This document shows positions 11,990 to 21,394 of a DNA stretch of 64,000 bases, piece by piece. A model generated the notes under the pieces. That model was not told where the DNA came from and did no database searches. It was given only the letters and a program-made list of their open reading frames with translations. Each line of letters begins with the position of its first letter. The stretch's first letter is position 1. The translations under genes and the position numbers were made by a program. Origin of the DNA: Adineta vaga (Eukaryota > Rotifera). The stretch spans positions 9,920,001 through 9,984,000 of the forward strand of contig CP075493.1 of assembly GCA_021613535.1 (NCBI GenBank). The letters run 5' to 3'.

Positions 11990-13631
11990 AATATTCATTC
12001 ATGAACATTTTTTAATATTGTTACACAACGACTGCTTGAACAAATAACACTTGGCACATCAGGCTTTACACCAGCTGTTTATCCAAAAGTTATACTCGGT
12101 GCATTTGCTCAACGAATACAAAATTCGAAAAATCCTGAAAATTTTTCAATTAATTTATATACCGGTGCATCAACTGCTGATGAACTTGACGGTGTTTTAG
12201 TACGAACTGGTCGAATGAAATTACGAATTCCTTATCAATCACATCCTGATCTACGAAAATTAATAAATCAAGGAAAATTAAATTTTATTGATATGCATCT
12301 TAGTCATGTTGGACGATATATAAGAGAAGGAATCTTTCCTTCGATTGATGTTGCAATTGTCGAAGCTTGTGATGTCACTTCAGATGGAAGAATTATTTAA
12401 CAAATTCAAGTGGAATGAGTGGAACTTATCTTAGTTTAGCAAAAGATATTTATATTGAATTAAATCAAATATATCCATTGGATATGAAAAGTCTTCATGA
12501 TATTTATTTACCAGAATTACATCCAGGAAGACCAATTAATATTGATTATGTTGATGATAGAATTGGTACACCTTATGTTCGTGTGAATCCTGAACGAATT
12601 AAAGGAATTGTTTTAACAGATAAATTTGATTCTTCAAAAGGTTTTAAACAACCTGATAATGCTAGTTTTAAAATTGCTAATCATATTCTTGATTTTGTTC
12701 TTCATGAAGTTGAACGTGGAAGTGAGTTTCTTTTTTTCTATTTTCTCTTTTTGATTTCATATCTTCTTGTTTTTCTTTCGAATAGGAATTCCAAAAGAAT
12801 TACTTCGATTTCAATCTGGTGTTGGAAATGTTGTAAATGCTGTTTTAAATCTATTGAAATGTAAACAGAAATTATTCAAGATTCCATATTTGATTTATTA
12901 GATAGTGATAAACTTTGTTTTGCATCAACAACAGCATTAACATTTTCATCCGAAGGACAAACACGATTTTTCAATGAAATAAATGAACTTAAATCGAAAT
13001 TTGTTTTACGTCCATTGGAAATATCAAATAATCCTGAAGTTATTCGTCGAATGGGTTTAATTACGAAGAATACAGCATTAGAAGCGGATATTTATGGAAA
13101 TGTTAATTCAACAAATGTTTTAGGTTCATCAATGATGAATGGAATTGGTGGAAGTGGAGATTTTACTCGAAATGCAGTAAGTTTATTTAAATAATTGATA
13201 TCAATCTATTTGATTTTATCTAGTATATCTCAATATTTATGGCACCATCAATTGCAAAAGGTGGAAAGATCTCTGCTTTTGTTCCAATGGTTTCACATGT
13301 TGATCATAATGAACATTCAGTACAAATTATGGTTAGTGAACAAGGTTTAGCTGATTTACGTGCAAAAAGTCCAAAAGAACGAGCAAGACTTATTATTGAT
13401 AAATATGTTCTTCCAATGTATAAAGATCATTTGAAAGATTATATTCGTGATGCTGAACATAATTCATTTGTACAACATACACCACATGATTTAAAACAAG
13501 CACTTCCATGGCATATTCGTTTACAAGAAACAGGTTCAATGCATCCTGCTCATCCTGAAGCAAAACAACTGACGAGCAAAGAAAAAAAAGCAGCAAAGAA
13601 AATAGATCAAACAGCAGTACCAAAACAATAG
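11990..13631 (+). pseudogene. Acetyl-CoA hydrolase / CoA-transferase (ACH1-type) pseudogene
   Basis: Across its length the protein is clearly ACH1/succinyl-CoA:acetate CoA-transferase. Landmarks in order are LGTSGFTPAVYPK, LYTGASTADELDG, IPYQSH, DMHLSHVGRYIREG, DDRIGTPYVRVNPE, FQSGVGNVVNAVLN, TEIIQDS, RPLEISNNPEVIRRMG, EADIYGNVNSTNV, GIGGSGDFTRNA, FVPMVSHVDHNEHSVQ and EQGLADLRAKSP. Three lesions break it: a one-base loss at about 12386-12396 (stop at 12398), an indel at about 12841-12852, and an in-frame TAA at 12862-12864. Two short introns (starting 12721 and 13171) still have GT-AG ends. The last exon is open to 13631. No start codon or N-terminal targeting region can be found. The native enzyme transfers or releases CoA from acetyl-CoA. 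Confidence 0.88.
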
Positions 13632-14226
13632 TTGTTTGTTTCGTTTTCTTATTCTTTCTAGTCATTCGTCAGTATTCTCTTGTTTCAGACATTAGAATTA
13701 TGTATTTACTTAGTTTTTGTCTACGTATATCAATAAAAAAATCAAATCCCGGTTTAATTTACATAAGAAATCAATTGTATTTCTTTCGAATACTATCTTG
13801 AAAATGTGAGTGTGGAGTGAAGAATACTTTATACTTGAAGTTTGATTATAAACCTTTATTCAATCCACACAGAATAAATATACGATCGAAAAACAATACA
13901 TCTGATATATCGTTCAAAGAGATATATTCACAAAATTGTCTGAATATAAGTATATTTTAGCATAAATCTCCGGAAGAAATTTCGATTGGAAAATCCAAGA
14001 AAAAAGGGAAGGTGTTCTTTTGAGTATTGCTCATTTCATAATCTTTTGTTTCGTTCATTCATTCATATACGACTGCAAAGTCAATAATACAAGAGCGAGC
14101 ATTGTCTAGGCGGACGGTTGAGTTCACACCTTTGCAGTGCACTTGAGAAAGAGAAAAAGAAAATTTCTATATATATTTATGTATACATACATGGTTCATC
14201 TTTCATACTCTTGAACTTTAACAAAT
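13632..14226. other. Intergenic between ACH1 relic and F-box gene
   Basis: This is AT-rich and non-coding as far as I can see. It ends in a TATA-like run (about 14168-14180) about 45 bp before the F-box start, which may be the F-box promoter. Confidence 0.4.
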
Positions 14227-15972
14227 ATGGATTGTAACCTTGCACATATTCTCAACATACCCGACGAAATATTGCTGAATATTTTCACGAAATTTACTAA
14301 TATTGATGTTCTATATTCCCTAGTTGGTATTCATGAGAAATTTGACAGGATCGCATATGATAGCAAGTTTACTGAAATTATTGACTTAACTGCTTTGTTA
14401 CCAGATGGCTCGTACGGTTCATTGGAAGATGATATTATCAATCGATTTTATACAGTTCTGTTGCCTCGTATTCATAACAACGTAAAATCTCTTACTGTTC
14501 AAGCAAGCTCATTTTTGAATATTATTAGTATGAATAGTTATCCGAATTTGCACATGCTCACTCTTCACAATCTTGGATACAACGTCGCTTCCCACATTTT
14601 TACTGGTAAGTTGTTTGATTTGTATTTTGGAATAGATTATTAAAATATTTCCCCAATTCTCTTCTTTTAAGAAAACTCTCCGTTTGTTTATTGTTACAAA
14701 CATCAGATCACACATTTAGTCATGACGATTAAGGATGACTTGCGAATTAGATTAATGGAAGTTGCTATGTCTCAAATTTATGGTGCTATTTCTATGTGGT
14801 TTTCAAAGCTTCAGTATATTAGTGTCGATGGTCATGCTCATATTTCTTATACACGAAGAATACTCAGCGGTTTATCACCTTCGCGATGTTATTTTTCAGG
14901 TGTCGTTTATTTATCTATTAAAATACATGATCTTGATGATTGTTTTTGTCTACTTGATGGTGGTCTTCGTCAACTAGAAGCCTTATGTGTGCAACTTGAT
15001 AATCTTCATTTTTCACGAATGACTATCAATGACGAGGTAAACAATTATAGATGAGTCAATTTATTTGAATGTATAAAGATAGCAATCAATAAATACATGA
15101 TTATACTTTAGAGCACTTTGCGAAAACTGAAATGTTTTTCATTCAAATTATGTCGTCCAACTATGGACTTTCATCAAAAACTTGTGCCAATTCTTCGTCG
15201 AATGTCAAATTTAGAAAAGTTATCGTTGTGTTTTTTGGTATGCCAACAGAATTCATTTATTGATGGTAATTATCTCACTAATGATATTACTTGTCATATG
15301 GCACGTCTTCGTGAGTTTACATTCGATATTATCAGTGATAACACAAGCATTAATGTGTATCCTAAACCATCTTCTGATGATATTCGACGTACATTTATAG
15401 ACAATGGATATCACGCTGACTGTTATATTGATTATAGTGATATGAATGATACGATAGGACGATGTCATATCTATTCACTCCCATTTACGATGAAAAGTAT
15501 ACAACGTGTGACTTCCAAATTTCCAGGTGGAACCTTTACGAATGTTCGTCGTCTACGTATTTTGGATTTTGAGCGCTCTTTTGAAAACTCATTCTTCGTT
15601 AAAATCTCACAATCGTTTCCTTTATTACATCTTTTGTCAGTATCAAATACAATAGAACGATTGGAAAAACCATCACATCGAGCGATGAAAAACAAAGACA
15701 CATCTTCGGTCATTGAATTTCCTAATCTTATGGAAATTTATCTGGTAGATGTGCATATTGACTATGTGGAACAATTTCTTTGTTGTTTGAATACTCGACT
15801 ACCTAGTCTTAGTACGCTTCATGCTCACTATGAACAATTACTAACTGTTACAAAAAACTTCACAAGGAATGAAACACGTATTAATTGTGCAAAAGTAAAA
15901 GATGTTTATTTATCCGAAGGAATGGATTTGGTACATTCAAGAAACTTTTATACGTATTTTCCTTGTCTCTAA
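14227..15972 (+). CDS. F-box protein with degenerate leucine-rich repeats (534 aa)
   Basis: There are three exons, 14227-14605, 14672-15036 and 15112-15972, all in phase. The N-terminus is a typical F-box (LAHILNIPDEILLNIFTKF followed by NIDVLYSLVGIHEKFDRIA). The rest carries irregular LRR-like segments (SYPNLHMLTLHNLGY, NVRRLRILDFERSF, FPNLMEIYLVDVHID, LPSLSTLHAHYEQL). By family it is a substrate adaptor of an SCF ubiquitin ligase that binds Skp1 through the F-box. It is the only gene in the 10-19 kb island without a visible lesion. Genes of this type are often multicopy in bdelloids (established, but not testable here). Confidence 0.85.
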
Positions 15973-16431
15973 AACCGTAGTATTTGTATATAATTATTTG
16001 TTATATCTGCTTATTATTATATAAATAAGTGAAAAGAATACTAGTTGTTCAAAAACAATCGTATTGTCTAGAGAATACTTTATGTTTTGTATAGTTTATG
16101 TGTCAGCCAGTCAGGCAATTTAGCTGGGATTGAAATCTTTACAAATAGCACAATATATTAATCTATTTTTTATATTTCAAGAGAAAAAAGAGAACTGAGA
16201 ATTGTATAATATAGAAAAAAGAAGTTTTAACGATTATGATCATATGTTGTTGTTTTGATGAAAGATTGGAAATGATACAGAAAACTTTTCTTTTATTTAG
16301 ATAGGTTATGCTGACTGTGATCTTTTTTCATAGCGGGAATATGGGGATATTGAAATTCTATTTTCTCTTCTATTTTTTCGCGCGTTCCAATCTGAACTAA
16401 ATTCTCATGTCAACTGTGCCATATCTATTGC
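15973..16431. other. 3' flank of F-box gene, containing repeat copy B
   Basis: The first 220 bp are AT-rich 3' flank. The remainder is repeat copy B plus a short AT-rich end. No gene is supported. Confidence 0.5.
16194..16418. repeat. Dispersed direct repeat, copy B (225 bp)
   Basis: This is the partner of 11226-11465, in the same orientation. It is 15 bp shorter in the T-rich tract and otherwise has two substitutions. Its left flank is the F-box 3' region and its right flank the decayed gene at 16.4-17.1 kb. The flanks differ from those of copy A. Confidence 0.85.
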
Positions 16432-17085
16432 TTGATTAGTAAATAATAAACGTAGATCAGTGATAGGATTATGAAAAAAACTCAAGTATTGCTATAACAC
16501 ATTGATGACGTTCGCAGGATAAATATATGCAACAAGAAATAAACCATTTTTATTTGATAAATTATATGGTTTAACATACCAACCGTCGAGAAATGGTTCA
16601 TTTGGTTGATAAACATGAGAACTCATTTGAACATATTCATAATGTGTGACATTAGGAATGGAATCAAATATAAAAGCTTTCTTTTCTTTTCCTTTAAATA
16701 CTTTTAAAATATATTTGCATGTATCATTCATAACAGTAATATAATCACCTAATTTATGATTATCTTGTAAAGTGTCGTACAAATCAAAATAGGCATGTGA
16801 AATAAAACGTAATTGTTGTTTCTCACGAGACAATCCAGTTCATTGTTGAATAATTTCTTTTAATTCATAGATGTAAGTATTTAAATTTGTTTCAATTTCA
16901 AACGATTTCTCTTTTACAAAATTACATTTAACGAGTAATATTTGAGTAGATTAAGACAGCCTTTTGATTTGATGATATACTATTCAGAAATAATGTTTTT
17001 GGTTCAGTGCGTTCATAAGAAATGGATTTTAATTTGGTGAAGTTTCCATTTGTCGAAGAACTTACTGTAAGATTAATGGTTATAA
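16432..17085 (-). pseudogene. Relic of an unrecognised gene
   Basis: Coherent minus-strand peptide runs in several broken frames. One is near 16950-17075 (NGNFTKLKSISYERTEPKT, then SISSNQKAVLIYSNITR and a stop). A second (KEKSFEIETNLNTYIYELKE) ends in a TGA at about 16840. A third, from TGLSREKQQLRFISHAYFD to PYNLSNKNGLFLVAYIYP, ends at 16492. The fragments read like one globular protein with N-glycosylation sequons, now interrupted by at least two stops and a frame change. I do not recognise the family. Confidence 0.5.
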
Positions 17086-17334
17086 TTATAAAGGATACAT
17101 TGAAATAATGATACAGTTCGATGCACGACTTGTTGAAAACTGCGAAAAGTATATTTATCTTTTACATATGAGAACATGCAAACATACTCAAACAAAATCT
17201 TATTTTTTCTTCATTTATAAAACGAAAGTGAGTTTTTGTTTTTCATCAATTCTAATCGTAAAAGTAATGTGGTTAAATACTTTTAGTTTTTTAGCATTTT
17301 TTTCTTTTATTCTTTCTAAATGATACAATTCGCT

Positions 17335-17838
17335 TCATACACTGAGAATACACAGATTATTTTCCTCAATACATTTAGCATATACTCCACATTTGAAGAC
17401 TGTGTTCCATTCATCTTCGTTTTTGAAAATCTCTTCATTGAAATTTGTCGAATGAATAACCCTAACTTCTCCTTTTCTATTTTGAACAATAAAATCATAA
17501 TACATGCCACATATGTATTCCGTATTCATCATTTTCTTGTTCATTGTCCAAAGAATAGAATGAAGAATTTTGTTCTAAGACCATATCATCTCTAGTTTCA
17601 TGTTCTTTGAGATCTCTTGTAATTAGCTTTTTCCAAAACTTTGCTTTGATTGGAAACGATATTGACATTCCGAGAAGTATTTAGAAAGAGGATTGATTGT
17701 ATTTGTATCATACCAACTTTGAAGTGTTTGTAATGTTAAGCTAGAAGGAAACAGAGAAGCATCGGATCGAAGAATATTTTCTAATTTCGATCTATCTATT
17801 TGTTTCGAATAAATTTTATCTTGCACCATATTAAACAA
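17335..17838 (-). pseudogene. Relic of a second unrecognised gene
   Basis: Three minus-strand segments follow in order but in different frames. They are MFNMVQDKIYSKQIDRSK to FSECQYRFQSKQ (about 17650-17838), KFWKKLITRDLKEHETRDD to NDEYGIHMW (about 17515-17640), and MYYDFIVQNRKGEVRVIH to EENNLCILSV (17335-17500). The composition is coding-like, and the two frame changes argue for decay. No family is recognised. Confidence 0.45.
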
Positions 17839-18314
17839 TTATCCGTTGTTAATCTGACAAATCAGAAAAAAAGAATATAAATATTTTATGCTTGAGGGCA
17901 AAGTATCGGAAGAAAGTACGAAGTGCGGACAAAAGAATAAGAATATTGTATTACATGTGATCTTATTTTTATCATTTTTCGAGTTAGACAATGAAGTCTA
18001 ATGAAGATAAACCTAACTAACAATTGTAATTTAAAGATGAATAATTGCTTTACTTGAATGCAGATATTGAATCTTTCAGATAAATAACAAAATAAAACAT
18101 TACATAAGAATATTATATAAGTTTTCGTTCGCGTATTGATAGTTACGTTGTCGAGTGATATCTTTTTGCATATCTTATTATAATTTTATTGGCTTAGGTC
18201 ACTTGTTTAAAAGTTCATTCGGTTTCAGAAAATTTCTGAAAATGTTCAGCACTTTTCTATTCAATGTTTAAAACCGACTTATATAATTCGATTATATTAT
18301 AATTTAAGTGTAAA
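17839..18314. other. Intergenic, upstream of the PPR relic
   Basis: This is AT-rich with no supported coding segment on either strand. Confidence 0.4.
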
Positions 18315-19624
18315 ATGAAAAAACTTAATGATATGAAACAATTTCAAAAAGCTTTAGAATTTTTTTTATGAATATGAACGAACAAATCATGATATGATTA
18401 CAGATCTAGCTGTTAGTCACGCATTAAAATCTTGTACTAATATGAGAGATTTTCAAGCTGATTTTAATCTTCATCAATGACACTCATCTTTAATAGAAAA
18501 AAACAATTATTCATTAGCATCACTCACTCATTTTTATAGTTAGTAATAATACGTCATTTCTAATTCGATACCTAATTGCATATCAAAAGACATAAAAAAT
18601 GCTGAGAAAATTTTTCAAAAATTGAAAAATAAAACAGTTGATATTTACGATGCCATGATGCAAGGTTACATCCAAAATAATCAGGAACACAAAGCAATTG
18701 ATATTTCCTTTCAAATGTCAAATCCTAGTCCAAAAAATGTTTCGTTATTCTTTCATGCATGTGCACAAATTGGAAATAAAGAAACATTAACGTTAGTTAA
18801 GTAAGTCTTTTCAAATCTTCCATGTCATTATCAAATTGATCGATATATATTAACAACTGTTTTTAATGTTTTTATTAAATGTGATGATTTGTCAAGTGCT
18901 GAAGAAATTTTTCCTAAAGTTGCAACCAATACACTTAGTTATGGAAATTTAATGACTACATATAATGAAAACAATCAACCGAACAAAACATTAGATTTAT
19001 ATGAACAAATGAAAAGAAAACAAATTAAATTAGATTCAACCATTTCTTTTCTATTAATCAATGCATGTGCTGCTCTTGGAATCTATTCAATATGTCAATC
19101 GATTTTTGAACAAATTCCAAAATCATTTCTTAACAATATTTATATTAAAAATGCACTGATAGATATGTGGGTAAGAATATTGATAAATGAATGATGACGG
19201 AAGAAAAGTATGTTTTTATTCGTATTAGGGAAAATTGGATTGTATTGATAAAGCGAAGAATATGTTTGATTTGTTAGCACAACCAGATACAGTTGGCTAT
19301 ACGTCTATGAGTTAGTTTTAGGTAATATTTTAATAAATAAAGGATTTTTTTCATCATTTCAATTAGTTAATTCCTATGGATTAAATGGAATGGGATTGGA
19401 AGCAATTGAATTATTTTATCCGATGCCATCGCAATTAATTCTTGAAGAAACTTATGTTTGTATTCTGAATGCATGTTCATATTCAGGATTGGTGGAAGAA
19501 GCTCAAAAGATATTTTCAAAGATAAGAAATCCGACAGAAAATATTTGTACAACAATGGTCAGTCAAAAGAAAACTGTATTTGTGATATTTATTTCATTGA
19601 ATTTTAGGTCGATTGTTTTAGTAG
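18315..19624 (+). pseudogene. Plant-type PPR protein (PLS/E-class) relic, 3' truncated
   Basis: This is a string of pentatricopeptide repeats of the plant organelle RNA-editing type. Segments include QFQKALEFF then YEYERTNHDMITDLAVSHAL, AEKIFQKLKNKTVDIYDAMM, GYIQNNQEHKAIDISFQM, SAEEIFPKVATNTLSYGNLM, YEQMKRKQIKLDSTISFLLI, ALIDMWGKLDCIDKAKNMF, NSYGLNGMGLEAIELFYPM and ACSYSGLVEEAQKIFSKI. The L-S motif signature (ALIDMWxKxGxIxxA, ACSYSGLVEEA) is typical of E/DYW-class PPR proteins. Lesions are a frameshift near 18362, a TGA at about 18478, stops near 18540 and a TAA at 18802-18804. At about 19624, just after VDCF, the gene is cut by the channel gene, so any DYW deaminase domain is lost. Confidence 0.82.
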
Positions 19625-21277
19625 TTCATCTCTGTCATTGTTGGTTTCTTTCGTAGAATTTGCCAGAATTTGAGCCACTGTACGCGTGAAAGTCGATAAA
19701 TCATTTCAGCAATTTCCATCAATGAAAGAAAACTAATACCAATCCAAAGACCTGTATGTCCACCAACATTAGAAATAACATCAACTGCACTAATAGTTGC
19801 TTGTTGATAATAAATTTCACTACGAGTTGTTTCATAGGCCACTTCTAATGAAACATAACTCGATTGAATCTCTGATATCCATGATGTTGACCAATTGTGT
19901 GGCAAGGGAACTCGTGATGATTCAACAAACTGTTTAATATTCTTCAACAGAGAAACAGGTGGTGCTAAAAGTGACGTTGATCGAGTGTTAAAAGCAATAT
20001 ATGTACAGTCTTGTTGACAAGGAGAACAATAAGTCGTCCAAATACTTTCTGTATTCATCATTTCTGATTCTGCTTGTCCATAACATGGATCACTTACATT
20101 ACAAAGTGGTATATGAATGGTTTGATCCGAATAAGGAAGTACTATAAAACGTGCATTCCACGAAAAAGGATTCCCACATCCACATTTTTGGTAGCTAGAA
20201 CAATGGTGTTTTTGTTGAAATAACAATTGAGATGAAATTATTTTCTTATTTACTTACACATACGATTGTGAACAAGTAAGAAAACATGCAATTTCTAAAT
20301 ATCCATAATCAGTACCATGATATTCATTAAACATTGCTTGCATTCCTGCAGTAAGTGCATTACTGCATACTGTATAGGGTGATGGTAAGAAATAACTCGT
20401 TTTCTTTTCATATCCTAATTTATGATGTTGACCAGGTGCAAGTTGTAGAGCTCTCATTTCAATATAGGGTAATTGTCTATTATCATGAACTAATACTACT
20501 GCTCCAATACCTGAAGAAAAGCGGAACACGAATAACATTGAAATAATGAAATTATCTGTTACCATCTGATAAATGAGGAACATATTGATGTTGATGAACA
20601 TAGAGACGTAATTTAAGTACACCATTTCCTCCATTATCAGTATTATACTTTAAAGTTTGACCAAAACTATCTTTCAATTGCGCATTGAATGTGTAACATA
20701 AACCATACCGTGATGATATAAACCACGTGAAATTAGCTGTTGTACATAACATTTCATTGTAAGAACAATATATCATCATTGATTCGAGTGAATAGAAGTA
20801 TTCATGTAGAGATTCATTACGATTGAGTTTCGATGTTAAATAATCATGAATATATGAAATTTGTTCATCAGTAAAATTTGTTGAATCGTTTGTGTCAGTA
20901 AAATGAAGTGTATTGGTATAGTTTAGAAACGGTTTAATAAAACGATCATAACGCAATGGAGAATAATTACAGATTGTAACTGCAGGAAACGCTTGTGGCC
21001 ATTCGCGAATAATTTCTATGGATGTTTGAGTTGGATATTCAAAATATGCTCGAATCGATTGAAAAATGAAATATGTCATTATGCCAGTAAAAATAAGCAA
21101 TGAAATCGACCAAAAAACTCGATTGTGTATACTTTCACTACGAGCAATACCTGGTATACCATGTGTGGATGTATTCAAACTGAATTCTTTGATTATTGAA
21201 CGAGCTTGTCGAGTTTTCGAATTTGTTTTTGTCTCATTTAAGTTGAACGATAACTTTCTTTTAGTACTTTTAATCAT
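19618..21277 (-). CDS. DEG/ENaC (ASIC-type) sodium channel, full copy with fused 3' end
   Basis: There are three exons, 20563-21277, 20258-20510 and 19618-20194, giving 514 aa in phase. They encode an N-terminal HG gating motif (EFSLNTSTHGIPG), TM1 (FWSISLLIFTGIMTYFIFQS), the family segment FPAVTICN, a large ectodomain with sequons and paired cysteines, CGCGNP, and a pre-TM2/TM2 ending with GLWIGISFLSLMEIAE, where GIS is the selectivity filter. The last two residues (NY) and the stop at 19618 come from the flanking PPR relic, so the native tail has been trimmed. I took the Met at 21277; upstream in-frame sequence exists to 21394 without ATG. It forms a trimeric cation channel by family. The coding frame appears functional. 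Confidence 0.88.
19625..20699. repeat. 1075-bp duplicated channel segment (pairs with 10111-11185)
   Basis: This is a direct repeat of equal length in both places, with about 21 substitutions counted by eye. The left boundary falls two codons before the stop in both copies. The right boundary falls within exon 1. All four flanks differ. Confidence 0.9.
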
Positions 21278-21394
21278 TTCATTTAATAATTGTATTTCTC
21301 TAGGACGACGCGTCGGGACAGTTATATATGAATAGAGACTAATAAAGTTGTTATAAATGTGCTTCCTATTTAAAGTAATATTCGTATTGCACAC

